Notes under the pieces: model-generated
Told to the model about the DNA's origin: nothing
What the model saw: the letters and a program-made list of their open reading frames with translations, nothing else
The model's database searches: none
NCBI GenBank assembly: GCA_050157065.1
Contig: CP189573.1
Strand: one strand, 5' to 3'
Origin: Avipropionibacterium sp050157065
GTDB lineage: Bacteria; Actinomycetota; Actinomycetes; Propionibacteriales; Propionibacteriaceae
Length of the DNA: 64,000 nt
Made by a program: the position numbers and the translations under genes
In this document: positions 47,744 to 57,066 of the stretch, one piece after another
Position numbering within the stretch: position 1 is the first letter of the stretch
Layout of the letters: each line of letters begins with the position of its first letter

Positions 47744-49559
47744 ATACTCGGGTCCTGAGGGTGGTCGGCCGTTCGATCCGGCCGACCCGGGGCTCGACGT
47801 GCCCTACGACGACGAGCCGCCACCCCAGCTCCTGCCGCTGACGCCGGAGATCGTGATCAGTCAGCTGACCGGCAGCCGTCGGCTCAAAATGGCGACCGAG
47901 TGCAACGAACTGATCAGCGCGACCGACTGGGCCGACCTCCATCCCGGCGAAACCCTCCCCACCACGACCACCCTGCAGCTGGTGCCGGGTGCGGAGCGGG
48001 CCGTGCGGTTGGGTGGGGACGGCACCCCGCTGGTCGCGGAGTTCGCCGCTGCGGAACTCGCCGCACAGCTGCACTCGTCCAGTTGGGCCGGGGCCCGGCT
48101 GATCGGTGACGCGCTGGATCTGCGGCACCGGCTCCCACGCTTGTGGTCACGGATCTGTGAGACCGAGATCGAGGCGTGGCAGGCCCGCCGGATCGCCCAA
48201 GCCACCCGCCACCTGACCAAGCACGAAGCCGCATTTGTCGATGCCGCGATCGCCGACCTGCTCGGTCGGCTCCCGTGGGGACGGCTCCAAGCACTGGTCG
48301 ACGCGGCGATCATCGAAGCGAACCCCGAACGCGCCGCCCAGCTCGCCGACCTGGTCGGGAAGGCCGACAAGAAGGTCCATGTCGGCCAGTCCGACGACCA
48401 CGGCCTCACCACCGTCTACGCCCGGGTCGATGCCGCCGCCGGGATCTGGCTCGACGCGATCATCGACCGACTCGCCGACCTCCTCGCCGCTCAGGGTGAC
48501 GAGTCGAGCAAGGACAACCGACGCGCGACCGCCCTCGGACTCCTCGCCCATCCCGCCCGAGCCATCCAACTCCTCACAGCACCCACCCCGAACACGGAAG
48601 GCGAAGCCAGCGCCGACGAAGCAGCCGGGACCGACGCCGGTGCTGGCGGCGATGCCACGGCGAGCGGGACGGCGGGAACGACCGACGGCACATCCAACGA
48701 CCACACAGGGACTGCGGGCAGGACCCGGCCAGACGACGACGCCCGGCCCAGCGCCAGCCCGCACGGAGCTGCTGCCGTCGGCGACCGCGGTCCCACGGGC
48801 AGCCTGGCCGGGCCCGACTTGAGCGATGGCTTCGATGCGCCCGAACCGGATCTGTTCGACGACCCGGAACCGCCAGAGCCTGACCTGCCCGACCCCGACG
48901 GTCCGGAACATCCGGGCACCCCGGGTCGGCCGTTGACCGAGGCCGAGATCATCGCCGCCGTGCGACGGCTCGACCCGGACAAGCTCCGACCCCGCGTCCT
49001 GTTGAACCTTCATCTTGCTGAGCAGACCGTCCGCACCGGCACCGGTGTCGCCCGCACCGAAGGGCTCGGCCCCCAAGCAGCCGAACAGGTCCGCGGCTGG
49101 TTGGGTGACTGCACCATCCAGCTCCGACCCGTCATCGACCTCCCCGCCGGACTGACCCCGGTCGACGCGTACGAGATCCCCCAAGCAATGCGCGACCACA
49201 TGCAGCTGCGGCAACCCGTCAGCAGCTTCCCCTTCGCCGCCAGCCGCGGCAAGCTCGACCTCGACCACACCATCCCCTACCGAGCCGGTTGTGGTCCCGG
49301 GCAGACCCGGATCGCCAACCTGGCGCCGCTGTCGCGGCTGGAGCACCGATTGGTGACCCACGGTGACTGGTCGCGTCGACAACCCGAGCCCGGCACACTC
49401 CTGTTCCGGGCGCCCCACGGCCACATCTACCTGGTCGACCACAACGGCACACACCCACTCGGCACCACCCGTTTTGCCCAGGCCGTGTGGAACACCGCCA
49501 CGCCCGAACAGCCGGCACGACCAGGGGCCGACGGGGAACGAGCACGAGGGCGGACCTGA
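47736..49559 (+). CDS. DUF222 / HNH endonuclease (13E12 repeat family), copy 2
   Basis: A 607-residue paralogue of the protein at 7.8-9.6 kb: DUF222 domain (about residues 30-290, with 'LIGDALDLRHRLP' and 'TTVYARVDAAAGIWLDAIIDRLADLLA'), an Ala/Thr/Asp-rich linker, and an HNH domain ('LDLDHTIPY...NLAPLSRLEHRLVTH'). The two HNH domains align without gaps over about 70 residues, while DUF222 and linker have diverged. The GTG at 47736 is chosen by the shared leaderless layout over an in-frame start at 47703. No nuclease target is known. Confidence 0.85.
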   Translation: MLQYSGPEGGRPFDPADPGLDVPYDDEPPPQLLPLTPEIVISQLTGSRRLKMATECNELISATDWADLHPGETLPTTTTLQLVPGAERAVRLGGDGTPLVAEFAAAELAAQLHSSSWAGARLIGDALDLRHRLPRLWSRICETEIEAWQARRIAQATRHLTKHEAAFVDAAIADLLGRLPWGRLQALVDAAIIEANPERAAQLADLVGKADKKVHVGQSDDHGLTTVYARVDAAAGIWLDAIIDRLADLLAAQGDESSKDNRRATALGLLAHPARAIQLLTAPTPNTEGEASADEAAGTDAGAGGDATASGTAGTTDGTSNDHTGTAGRTRPDDDARPSASPHGAAAVGDRGPTGSLAGPDLSDGFDAPEPDLFDDPEPPEPDLPDPDGPEHPGTPGRPLTEAEIIAAVRRLDPDKLRPRVLLNLHLAEQTVRTGTGVARTEGLGPQAAEQVRGWLGDCTIQLRPVIDLPAGLTPVDAYEIPQAMRDHMQLRQPVSSFPFAASRGKLDLDHTIPYRAGCGPGQTRIANLAPLSRLEHRLVTHGDWSRRQPEPGTLLFRAPHGHIYLVDHNGTHPLGTTRFAQAVWNTATPEQPARPGADGERARGRT

Positions 49560-49576
49560 CGGCCGTACCGCCAAGT

Positions 49577-49608
49577 CCGGCTCACCGCACGACCGCGCGG
49601 TGAGCCGG
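49577..49608. terminator. Two-way terminator hairpin between HNH gene and azlD
   Basis: CCGGCTCACCG (49577-49587) and CGGTGAGCCGG (49598-49608) form a perfect 11-bp stem with a 10-nt loop, midway between the converging stops at 49559 and 49629. It is the strongest terminator-like hairpin between genes in the window, without a T tract on either side. Confidence 0.75.
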
Positions 49609-49628
49609 GCTGTCGGCCTGCCCTCAGG

Positions 49629-49943
49629 TCACCACGGGACGAACTGGAGGCCGGCGGTGACCGTGATCGCGGCCAGGAACACGAACAGGAAGCCGCGCTT
49701 CAGGAGCAGCAACACCACCGCCACCGCAACCCCGACGCAGACGCGCCAGTCGATCGTCCAGCCGCCACCACCGTCGAACAGTTCGACCGCCACCAGTGCC
49801 GACAGCAACGCCAGCGGTAGGTAACGCGCGATCCGCTGCACGGTGGGATGGTTGAGCCACGCCTCGGGCAACGACAGCCCGGCCAACTTGATGGCGTAGG
49901 AGGCGAGTGACGCCACCACCACCGCGATCCACAGTGCGGTCAT
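49629..49943 (-). CDS. azlD: AzlD family branched-chain amino acid transport protein
   Basis: A 104-residue AzlD with four hydrophobic segments covering nearly the whole protein; 'ASYAIKLAGLSLPEAW' near the start and 'RIARYLPLALLSALVAVELF' are family features. AzlD is the small partner of AzlC in exporting branched-chain amino acids and their analogues. The ATG overlaps the azlC TGA by 2 nt, so the two are coupled and expected in equal amounts. Confidence 0.88.
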   Translation of the reverse strand: MTALWIAVVVASLASYAIKLAGLSLPEAWLNHPTVQRIARYLPLALLSALVAVELFDGGGGWTIDWRVCVGVAVAVVLLLLKRGFLFVFLAAITVTAGLQFVPW

Positions 49944-50668
49944 CGGGCCGTCGCCTTCACGTCACGGCGCGGCGTCGGTTCCCCGCGACGGGTGAGGCCG
50001 GCGGCCAGCGCGACCAACGCGGCGGCCAGCACCGGGACCCCGGCCGGGGCCACCGGGATCAGCACGAACGCGACCACGCCGCCGCCGATCGCGACCAGTC
50101 TGGCCTTGGCCGTGGTGAGCGCCGGCCACAGCAGGGCCAGGAACGCGGCAGGTGCGGCGGCGCCCAGGCCGAACCGCTCCGGGTCGATCGCACCACCGGC
50201 CAGCGCCCCGGCCACCGTACCGACGTTCCACAGCACGAAGACCGCGAGGCCGCCGGCGAAGAAGGCAAACCGCTGTGAGGTGCGGTGGGGTCGGCCCAGT
50301 GACATCGCGGTGCTCTCGTCGATCACCAACTGGGCGGTGGCGAAGCGCCGCCACCCGTCACGACGCAGCACCCGCGACAACGGGACCCCGTAGAAGGCGT
50401 TGCGGACCGCCAGCAACACGGCGGCAGCGACCGCCGCGACCGGGGCACCTTCAATCGCGACCACCCCGGCGAATGCGAACTGCGAGGCTCCGGAGAACAT
50501 CACCACGCTCAGCACCATGATCTGCCAGAACTCCAGTCCGGTGGTCGCGGCGAAGGCACCGAAGGCCATCCCGAAGGTCCCCGCGTACACGCCGATCCCG
50601 ATCGCATTGCGGATCAGCCCGGAGCGTTCGGCCCGCTGCGGGCCCGGGGTGGAAGCGGTCCTGGTCAT
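49940..50668 (-). CDS. azlC: AzlC family branched-chain amino acid exporter
   Basis: A 242-residue membrane protein of the AzlC/YgaZ family. 'GIGVYAGTFGMAFGAFA', 'MFSGASQFAF' and 'LLAVRNAFYGVPLSR' are the conserved core, and at least five further helices follow; the C-terminus is basic and cytoplasmic. The ATG at 50668 follows a CACGAT hexamer by 8 nt. A longer frame to 50698 is less likely. First gene of azlCD; divergent from the MFS gene across about 60 bp. Confidence 0.88.
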   Translation of the reverse strand: MTRTASTPGPQRAERSGLIRNAIGIGVYAGTFGMAFGAFAATTGLEFWQIMVLSVVMFSGASQFAFAGVVAIEGAPVAAVAAAVLLAVRNAFYGVPLSRVLRRDGWRRFATAQLVIDESTAMSLGRPHRTSQRFAFFAGGLAVFVLWNVGTVAGALAGGAIDPERFGLGAAAPAAFLALLWPALTTAKARLVAIGGGVVAFVLIPVAPAGVPVLAAALVALAAGLTRRGEPTPRRDVKATAR

Positions 50669-50720
50669 CGCACCCCATCGTGGCACGCGCGCCACCATGC
50701 GGGCCGATTCGACTCGACGG

Positions 50721-50736
50721 GTGAACGCGTGTTCAC
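50721..50736. promoter_or_regulatory. Palindromic site over the MFS start, probable TetR operator
   Basis: GTGAAC-GCGT-GTTCAC has perfect 6-bp arms around 4 bp and covers the proposed MFS start codon at 50729. A TetR gene ends the same two-gene operon, and TetR repressors of exporters usually bind such palindromes at the operon start. azlC on the other side could also be affected. Confidence 0.5.
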
Positions 50737-52705
50737 TCGTACGGTGTCACGTTCCCGCAACCCGTGGTTGATCACCCTCGTCCTCGCCCTCAGCGGGCTG
50801 CTCGCCTCGCTGCAGCAGACCCTTGTCGTACCACTGCTGCCCGACTTCCCCGAACTGCTCGACATCACCCCCGACGACAGCTCCTGGCTGGTCACGATCA
50901 CCCTGCTCTCCGGGGCCGTCGCCACCCCGGTGATCAGCCGGGCGGCCGACATGTTCGGCAAGCGGCGGATGGTGTTGCTCACGCTGACGATCATGTCGCT
51001 GGGCTCGTTGCTGGCCGCGGTGGGCGGCGACTCGTTCGTCATGCTGCTGATCGGCCGCGGGATGCAGGGCTTCGCGACCGCGCTGATCCCGGTCGGCATC
51101 AGCATCATGCGTGACGAACTGCCCAAGGAGAAGGTGGGCTCGGCGATCGCGCTGATGAGCGCCACCCTCGGCATCGGTGCGGCACTCGGGCTTCCGCTGT
51201 CCGGGCTGATCTCCGACCAGTTCGGTTGGCACGCGCTGTTCTGGCTGTCCGGCTCCTTGAGCGTGCTCGCGGTGATCGGGGTGTTCGTCGTCGTTCCGGA
51301 GTCGACGGTGCTCACCCCCGGCCGCTTCGACGTGGTCGGCGCCGTGCTGTTGTCAGGGGGCCTGACCACCTTGCTGCTGGTCATCTCCAAGGGCAGTACG
51401 TGGGGGTGGACGAGCCCGCCGCTGCTCGGCTGTGCGGCGCTGACGGTCATCCTGTTCGCGGTCTGGATCCCCTACCAACTGCGCAGCAACGAACCGCTCA
51501 CCGACCTGCGCACCACCACCAGCCGACCGGTGCTGCTGACCAACCTCGCCTCGCTGCTGGTGGCGAGTGCGATGTTCGTCAACCTGCTGGTCACCACCCA
51601 ACAGTTGCAGCTGCCGACCGGACTCGGGTACGGCTTCGGGCTGTCGGTGCTCGGTGCGGGGCTGGCGATGATGCCGGCCGGCCTGGTGCAGGTGGTGATC
51701 GCGCCGATCGGTGGGCAGATGCTCAACCGCCTCGGCGGTCGGACCACGCTGATGATCGGCGCCGGCGTGATGGCGGTCTCCTACCTCGGTCGGGTGTTCC
51801 TCGACGACACCCTTGCCCAGGTGATCGTCGGCTCGGCGCTGGTCAACGTCGGCCTGGCGATCGCATTCGCGTCGATGCCGGCACTGATCATGAACGCGGT
51901 GCCGATCACCGAGACCGCATCGGCCAACGGCATCAACTCGCTGGTGCGATCCATCGGCACCTCGTCGTCCAGTGCCATGGTCGGCGCCCTGCTGGCCGCA
52001 CTCACCATCGACCACCAAGGGCTGCCGGTGCCGTCGCTGGGTGGCATCCACCTGGCGTACTGGATCGCCGGACTCTGTGCAGCGCTGGCCGTCGGCATCA
52101 CCGTGCTGATCCCGGCCGACCACAAGGTCGCCGCCGGGCTGGCCGCCCGGACCCGCATCGGGGCCGGCGCCGTCGAGGAGCCCGCCGGCGAGGAAGCCGA
52201 GGAGACCGTGGTCCGTGGCCGGGTACTGCTCGGCCGGGGACCCGAACTCACCCGGCCGACGGTGGTGACCGTGCTCGACCTCGACGGCCGGCAGGTCGAC
52301 TGGACCCGGGCCGACCACGACGGGAACTACGCCGTCGCCGTCCCCGGCAAGGGTGACTACCTGGTCATCGCCAACGCCCAGGGGTTCGCCCCGCGCGCCC
52401 AGGTCGTCACCGTCGACGGGGACGGCTCCGACGCGATGGTGGCCCTGGAGGAGTCGCTCAGCCTGTCCGGGGTGGTCCGGGTGCGGGGCCGGGCGGTCGA
52501 GGGCGCGATCGTGGTGCTGTCCGAGGCGACCGGGGCCGCCGTCGCGCGGATGCGCAGCGGCCCGGACGGCGAGTACCGGTTCGGCCTGCCGCCGGCCGGC
52601 AACTACGTGATCGCCGGGTTCGACAGCGACTCCGGCCTCGCCGGAGCCGGCAAGATCACCGCCGGCGTGCAGTCGACGACGTACGACCTGGAGCTGGTGC
52701 GATGA
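50729..52705 (+). CDS. MFS drug exporter with C-terminal carboxypeptidase-regulatory-like domains
   Basis: A 658-residue transporter. About 14 transmembrane helices (residues 10-470) belong to the DHA2 group of proton-driven drug exporters, with motif A 'SRAADMFGKRRMVLL' (about 70-84) and motif C-like 'LGIGAALGLPLSGLI' (about 150-164). A cytoplasmic stretch leads into two beta-sandwich repeats of the carboxypeptidase regulatory type (about 490-575 and 578-657), with 'DHDGNYAVAVPGKGDYLVIA' and 'GPDGEYRFGLPPAGNYVIAG'. Such a tail is unusual on an exporter. GTG at 50729 or five codons on at 50744. Co-transcribed with a TetR gene. Confidence 0.88.
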   Translation: MFTRTVSRSRNPWLITLVLALSGLLASLQQTLVVPLLPDFPELLDITPDDSSWLVTITLLSGAVATPVISRAADMFGKRRMVLLTLTIMSLGSLLAAVGGDSFVMLLIGRGMQGFATALIPVGISIMRDELPKEKVGSAIALMSATLGIGAALGLPLSGLISDQFGWHALFWLSGSLSVLAVIGVFVVVPESTVLTPGRFDVVGAVLLSGGLTTLLLVISKGSTWGWTSPPLLGCAALTVILFAVWIPYQLRSNEPLTDLRTTTSRPVLLTNLASLLVASAMFVNLLVTTQQLQLPTGLGYGFGLSVLGAGLAMMPAGLVQVVIAPIGGQMLNRLGGRTTLMIGAGVMAVSYLGRVFLDDTLAQVIVGSALVNVGLAIAFASMPALIMNAVPITETASANGINSLVRSIGTSSSSAMVGALLAALTIDHQGLPVPSLGGIHLAYWIAGLCAALAVGITVLIPADHKVAAGLAARTRIGAGAVEEPAGEEAEETVVRGRVLLGRGPELTRPTVVTVLDLDGRQVDWTRADHDGNYAVAVPGKGDYLVIANAQGFAPRAQVVTVDGDGSDAMVALEESLSLSGVVRVRGRAVEGAIVVLSEATGAAVARMRSGPDGEYRFGLPPAGNYVIAGFDSDSGLAGAGKITAGVQSTTYDLELVR

Positions 52706-53244
52706 CCGCGGAACGGGACCGGCGCGCCGACGTGCTGGCGGCGGCTCGACGACTGTTCGAGGCGCACGGGTACGCCTCGGTGACCGTCCGCGACATCGCC
52801 GCCGAGGCAGGGGTGTCGCCGGCGCTGGTGATCAAGCACCACGCCAGCAAGGCCGAGCTGTTCGCCCAGGTCGGGCCACCGGAGATCCCGCTGGGCGAGC
52901 TCGACCTGCCGGCCGCCGACGTGGGCCGGACCTTGGTCGCTCGGATCCTCGACCGACGCGACCGGGACGAGCCGGAACTGTGGCTGCAGCTGTGCCGCCA
53001 GATCAACGACTCCCCGGACTCCGAGCGGACCCGGGAACAGGTCCGGGCCGGGCTGCTCGACGAGGTCGGCCGACTGGCCGGCGACCGTACCCCCGACCGG
53101 CGCAACGCCGCGGCGATCGTGTCGGTGCTGATCGGCGTCGCCGCCGGCCTGCGCACCGTCGGCGTGCACGAGGGCAGCACCCGAGCCGAACTGCTCGACC
53201 TGTACGGCCCCCTCGTCCAGCAGTTCGTCACCGACACCGCCTGA
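52702..53244 (+). CDS. TetR family transcriptional regulator
   Basis: A 180-residue TetR repressor. The N-terminal HTH is clear: 'RADVLAAARRLFEAHGYASVTVRDIAAEAGVSPALVIKHHASKAELF' pattern, residues about 6-52, with the recognition helix near 34-45. The rest is an all-helical ligand domain ('DRRNAAAIVSVLIGVAAGLRTVG' near the dimer face). The ATG overlaps the exporter stop (ATGA). It probably senses a substrate of the exporter and represses the pair through the palindrome at 50721-50736. Confidence 0.88.
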   Translation: MTAERDRRADVLAAARRLFEAHGYASVTVRDIAAEAGVSPALVIKHHASKAELFAQVGPPEIPLGELDLPAADVGRTLVARILDRRDRDEPELWLQLCRQINDSPDSERTREQVRAGLLDEVGRLAGDRTPDRRNAAAIVSVLIGVAAGLRTVGVHEGSTRAELLDLYGPLVQQFVTDTA

Positions 53245-53272
53245 TGATCCGGTCTTGGTGCGCGGAAACCCG

Positions 53273-53301
53273 GTGACCGTGTCGGTGGCGGTCCATAGAC
53301 T
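53273..53301 (+). promoter_or_regulatory. Promoter of the hisD operon, leaderless
   Basis: GTGACC (53273-53278) and TAGACT (53296-53301) are exactly 17 bp apart, and the hisD GTG lies 6 nt after the -10 without a ribosome site. It is the best-formed of the leaderless promoters in the window. There is no room for an attenuator or T-box leader. Confidence 0.65.
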
Positions 53302-53307
53302 CAGGGC

Positions 53308-54621
53308 GTGTTGCGAACCGTGGATCTGCGAGGCAGGGGTGGCGACGGGTCGGACTACCGGTCCCTGGTGCCACGCGCCGCCTTCGACGTGGAGGCGGCG
53401 CTCGACGTCGTCCGCCCCATCTGTGACGCCGTCGCCGAGCGTGGCGCCGAGGCGTTGCTCGAGTTCGCGGAGAAGTTCGACCACGTCCGGCCGGCGCACC
53501 TGCGGGTGCCCGCCGCCGAGCTCGCCCGGGCCGCCGACGAGCTCGACCCCGACCTGCGCGCCTCCTTCGAGGTGGCGATCGACCGACGTCGCCGGGTCGC
53601 GGCCGTGGAGCTCGGGTCGGCCGACGAGACCGTCGACCTGGCCCCCGGTGCCCGGGTCAGCCAGCGGATGGTCCCGGTCGGCCGGGTCGGGCTGTACGTA
53701 CCCGGCGGGCTCGCACCCCTGTCGTCCAGCGTGATCATGAACGTCGTCCCCGCCCAGGTGGCCGGCGTCGAGCAGATTGCGCTCGCCTCCCCACCGCAGC
53801 TGGAGTTCGGCGGCCTGCCGCACCCGGCGATCCTTGCCGTCGCGCACCTGCTGGGCGTGACCGAGGTGTACGCCGTCGGCGGCGCCCAGGCGATCGCGAT
53901 GTTCGCCCACGGGGTCGACGGGCTGTGCGCACCGGTCGACCTGGTCACCGGGCCCGGCAACATCTACGTCACCGCCGCCAAGCGGCTGCTGCGCGGGATG
54001 GTCGGCATCGACTCCGAGGCCGGCCCGACCGAGATCGCCATCCTGGCCGACAACACCGCCGACCCACGGTTCGTCGCCGCCGACCTGATCTCGCAGGCCG
54101 AGCACGACCCGATGGCCGCGGCGGTGCTGGTCACCGACTCACTCGCGCTGGCGGCCGCGACCAGCCAAGCGGTGGAGGAGCAGGTGCCGCAGGCCAAGCA
54201 CGCCGACCGGATCCGCACCGCGCTGACCGGCGAACAGTCCGGGATCGTGCTGGTCGACGACCTCGACCAGGGCGTCGCCGTGGTCGACGCGTACGCCGCC
54301 GAGCACCTCGAGATCCACACCGCCGACGCCGAACGGGTCGCCGGCCGGATCCGCAACGCCGGGGCGATCTTCGTCGGCCCGTACGCGCCGGTGTCGTTGG
54401 GCGACTACTGCGCCGGCAGCACCCACGTGCTGCCGACGGCCGGCTGCGCCTGCCACTCCAGCGGACTCAACGTGAAGAGCTTCCTCAAGGCGATGCACGT
54501 GATCACCTACACCGCCGACGCCCTGGCCGAGGTGGCCCACGCCGTGGAGACGTTCGCCGACGCCGAGGACCTGCCCTCGCACGGCAACGCCGTCACCGTC
54601 CGGTTCGGGGGGCGCTCATGA
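53308..54621 (+). CDS. hisD: Histidinol dehydrogenase HisD
   Basis: A 437-residue zinc enzyme making the last two oxidations to histidine. The family signature 'DSEAGPTEIAILADNTADPRFVAADLISQAEHDP' region begins near residue 232 (Glu and His acid-base pair), and 'GLYVPGGLAPL' near 129 and 'HVLPTAGCACHSSGL' near 373 contain further conserved and zinc-binding positions. GTG start by the leaderless promoter. Overlaps hisC by 4 nt. First gene of hisDCBH. Confidence 0.96.
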   Translation: MLRTVDLRGRGGDGSDYRSLVPRAAFDVEAALDVVRPICDAVAERGAEALLEFAEKFDHVRPAHLRVPAAELARAADELDPDLRASFEVAIDRRRRVAAVELGSADETVDLAPGARVSQRMVPVGRVGLYVPGGLAPLSSSVIMNVVPAQVAGVEQIALASPPQLEFGGLPHPAILAVAHLLGVTEVYAVGGAQAIAMFAHGVDGLCAPVDLVTGPGNIYVTAAKRLLRGMVGIDSEAGPTEIAILADNTADPRFVAADLISQAEHDPMAAAVLVTDSLALAAATSQAVEEQVPQAKHADRIRTALTGEQSGIVLVDDLDQGVAVVDAYAAEHLEIHTADAERVAGRIRNAGAIFVGPYAPVSLGDYCAGSTHVLPTAGCACHSSGLNVKSFLKAMHVITYTADALAEVAHAVETFADAEDLPSHGNAVTVRFGGRS

Positions 54622-55799
54622 TCAGGCCGATGCCGGTGAAGCAGGCACTGGTCGACGTCGCTCCCACCGCACCGATCACTCTGGCCGAGCTGCCGTTGCG
54701 GCCCGAACTGGTGGGGGAGGAGCCGTACGGGGCGCCGCAGCTCGACGTGCCACACCTGCTCAACGTCAACGAGAATCCGTACCCCCCGCCGGAGCAGGTC
54801 CGCGCCGAGGCCGCTGCCGCGGTTGCCGAGGCGATGGCCGGTCTGAACCGCTACCCCGAACGGGATGCGGTCGGGCTGCGCTCCGACCTGGCGTCCTACC
54901 TCGGCCACGGCCTGAACTCCGACCACATCTGGTGCGGCAACGGCAGCAACGAGGTGCTGCTGCACGTGATGCTCGCCTTCGCCGGACCCGACCGGACCGC
55001 GCTCGGGTTCGCGCCGACGTACTCGATGTACCCCGAGTACGCCCGCGACTCCCACACCCGGTGGGTGACGGTCGACCGGCGGCCCGACTTCACCCTTGAC
55101 CGCGACGCCGCACTGGCCGCGATCGAGCGGGAACGGCCGGCGGTGATCATCGTCGCCAACCCCAACAACCCGACCGGCACCAGCACCGACCTCGATACCA
55201 TCCGGGCCTTGCACGGCGCCACCGACGGCATGGTCGTGGTCGACGAGGCCTACCAGGAGTTCGCCCGCGAGGGCACCCCCAGTGCGCTGGAGCTGCTGCC
55301 GACCTGCCCCCGACTGCTGGTGAGCCGGACCATGAGCAAGGCGTTCGCCTTCGCCGGCGGTCGGCTCGGCTACCTCGCCGCTGCCCCCGCCGTCGTCGAC
55401 GCGCTGCGGATCGTCCGGCTGCCGTACCACCTGTCGGCGGTCACCCAGGCCGTCGCCCGGGTCGCACTGCGCCACGCCGACACGATGCTCGCCCAGGTCG
55501 ACGCCCTGCGGGCCGAACGGGATGCGGTCGCGGACTGGCTGACCGAGCTGGGGCTGCAGGTGGCTGCGTCGGATGCGAACTTCGTGCTGTTCGGCCGGTT
55601 CGCCGACCGGCACCGGGTGTGGCAGCAGTTGTTGGACGCCGGGGTGCTGATCCGCGAGGTCGGCCCACCCGGTTGGCTGCGGGTGTCGGCCGGGACCCCG
55701 GCCGACATGGCAGCCTTCCGTACGGCACTGGCGGCAGTCCTGCCGCACACCCAGCTCGTCCCGACAAGCTCGACGAACGTGAACAACGAGGAGGACTGA
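54618..55799 (+). CDS. hisC: Histidinol-phosphate aminotransferase HisC
   Basis: A 393-residue fold-type I aminotransferase. Asn184 in 'VANPNNPTGT', Asp209 in 'VVVDEAYQEF', Lys241 in 'SRTMSKAFAFAGGRLGY' and the final Arg in 'GWLRVSAGT' are all present. The N-terminal 'LNVNENPYPPP' is the HisC hallmark. ATG overlaps the hisD stop. The TGA shares bases with the hisB ATG (TGATG). Confidence 0.96.
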   Translation: MIRPMPVKQALVDVAPTAPITLAELPLRPELVGEEPYGAPQLDVPHLLNVNENPYPPPEQVRAEAAAAVAEAMAGLNRYPERDAVGLRSDLASYLGHGLNSDHIWCGNGSNEVLLHVMLAFAGPDRTALGFAPTYSMYPEYARDSHTRWVTVDRRPDFTLDRDAALAAIERERPAVIIVANPNNPTGTSTDLDTIRALHGATDGMVVVDEAYQEFAREGTPSALELLPTCPRLLVSRTMSKAFAFAGGRLGYLAAAPAVVDALRIVRLPYHLSAVTQAVARVALRHADTMLAQVDALRAERDAVADWLTELGLQVAASDANFVLFGRFADRHRVWQQLLDAGVLIREVGPPGWLRVSAGTPADMAAFRTALAAVLPHTQLVPTSSTNVNNEED

Positions 55800-56413
55800 T
55801 GGCACGCACCGCCACGGTGACCCGCAAGACCGCTGAGTCCGACGTGTCGGTGACCGTCGACCTCGACGGGACCGGCCAGGCCGACATCAGCACCGGGGTC
55901 GGCTTCTACGACCACATGCTGCACGCGCTGGCCAAGCACGGGCTGCTCGACCTGACCGTACGCACCGTCGGTGACGTCCACATCGACGCCCACCACACCG
56001 TCGAGGACACCGCGATCGCGCTCGGCCAGGCGATCGGTGAGGCCCTGGGCGACAAGCGCGGCATCCGCCGGTTCGCCGACGCCATGGTGCCGTTGGACGA
56101 AGCCCTCGCCCAGGCGGTCGTCGACGTGTCGGGCCGGCCCTACTGTGTGCACACCGGCGAGTCGGAGGCGCAGACGTACGCGCTGATCGGTGGTGGCACC
56201 GCGGGTGTGCCGTACGCCGGATCGCTGACCGGCCACGTGTTCGAGTCGCTCGCCTTCCACGCCCGGATCTGCCTGCACGTCCGACTGCTCGCCGGCCGGG
56301 ACCCGCACCACATCGTCGAGTCCCAGTTCAAGGCGGTCGCCCGCGCGCTGCGGGATGCGATCGCGATCGACCCGCGGGTCGACGGGGTGCCGAGCACGAA
56401 GGGCACCTTGTGA
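55799..56413 (+). CDS. hisB: Imidazoleglycerol-phosphate dehydratase HisB
   Basis: A 204-residue manganese-dependent dehydratase, monofunctional as in other actinobacteria (no phosphatase domain). Metal-ligand motifs are 'GVGFYDHMLHALAKHG' (about residues 38-53), 'DAHHTVEDTAIALGQA' (about 66-81), 'FESLAFHARICLHV' and 'DPHHIVESQFKA', all His-rich as expected. ATG overlapping the hisC stop; GAGGA upstream. Overlaps hisH by 4 nt. Confidence 0.96.
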   Translation: MARTATVTRKTAESDVSVTVDLDGTGQADISTGVGFYDHMLHALAKHGLLDLTVRTVGDVHIDAHHTVEDTAIALGQAIGEALGDKRGIRRFADAMVPLDEALAQAVVDVSGRPYCVHTGESEAQTYALIGGGTAGVPYAGSLTGHVFESLAFHARICLHVRLLAGRDPHHIVESQFKAVARALRDAIAIDPRVDGVPSTKGTL

Positions 56414-57051
56414 CCCCACCGGTCGTGGCCGTACTCGACCACGGCTCCGGCAACCTGCGGTCGGCGGTCCGGGCGCTCACCCGGGCCGGGGCGACCGTAC
56501 GGCTGACCAGCGACTCGACGGTCGCGGCGACCGCGGACGGCCTGGTCGTCCCCGGCGTCGGGGCGTTCGCCCACTGCATGGCCGGACTCACCGAGATCGG
56601 CGCGGTCGACCTGGTCCGTGAGTGGGCGGCCGCCGACAAGCCGCTGCTCGGCATCTGCGTCGGCTTCCAACTGCTGTTCGAGGCCGGACACGAGCACGGT
56701 ACGACGACCACCGGCCTGGGCGTGCTGTCGGGCCAGGTCGAACGGCTGACCGCACGACGTCTCCCGCACATGGGCTGGAACACCGTCGCCGCCGGCGCCG
56801 GGGCACGCCTGCTCACCGAGCCGGAGCACTACTACTTCGTGCACTCGTACGGGGTCCACGCCCCCGACGGGCTCACCCGCGCCGGACGGCCAGTCGTCGT
56901 GCACACCACCGACCACGACGGCGACACCTTCGTCGCGGCCGTCGAGTCGGGCCGGTTGTTGGCCACCCAGTTCCACCCCGAGAAGTCCGACGACGCCGGG
57001 CTCGGCCTGCTGGGCCGCTGGCTCCGCACGATCGAGGCGCCGTCGACCTGA
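56410..57051 (+). CDS. hisH: Imidazole glycerol phosphate synthase subunit HisH
   Basis: A 213-residue class I glutamine amidotransferase that supplies ammonia to HisF. The nucleophile is Cys83 in 'GICVGFQLLF'; the His-Glu pair is in 'TQFHPEKSDD' near residue 188. GTG start overlaps the hisB stop. The HisF partner is not in the window, although it normally follows hisA; here an amidohydrolase and then hisA follow. Confidence 0.96.
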   Translation: MTPPVVAVLDHGSGNLRSAVRALTRAGATVRLTSDSTVAATADGLVVPGVGAFAHCMAGLTEIGAVDLVREWAAADKPLLGICVGFQLLFEAGHEHGTTTTGLGVLSGQVERLTARRLPHMGWNTVAAGAGARLLTEPEHYYFVHSYGVHAPDGLTRAGRPVVVHTTDHDGDTFVAAVESGRLLATQFHPEKSDDAGLGLLGRWLRTIEAPST

Positions 57052-57066
57052 CCGGGCGACCGTCCA

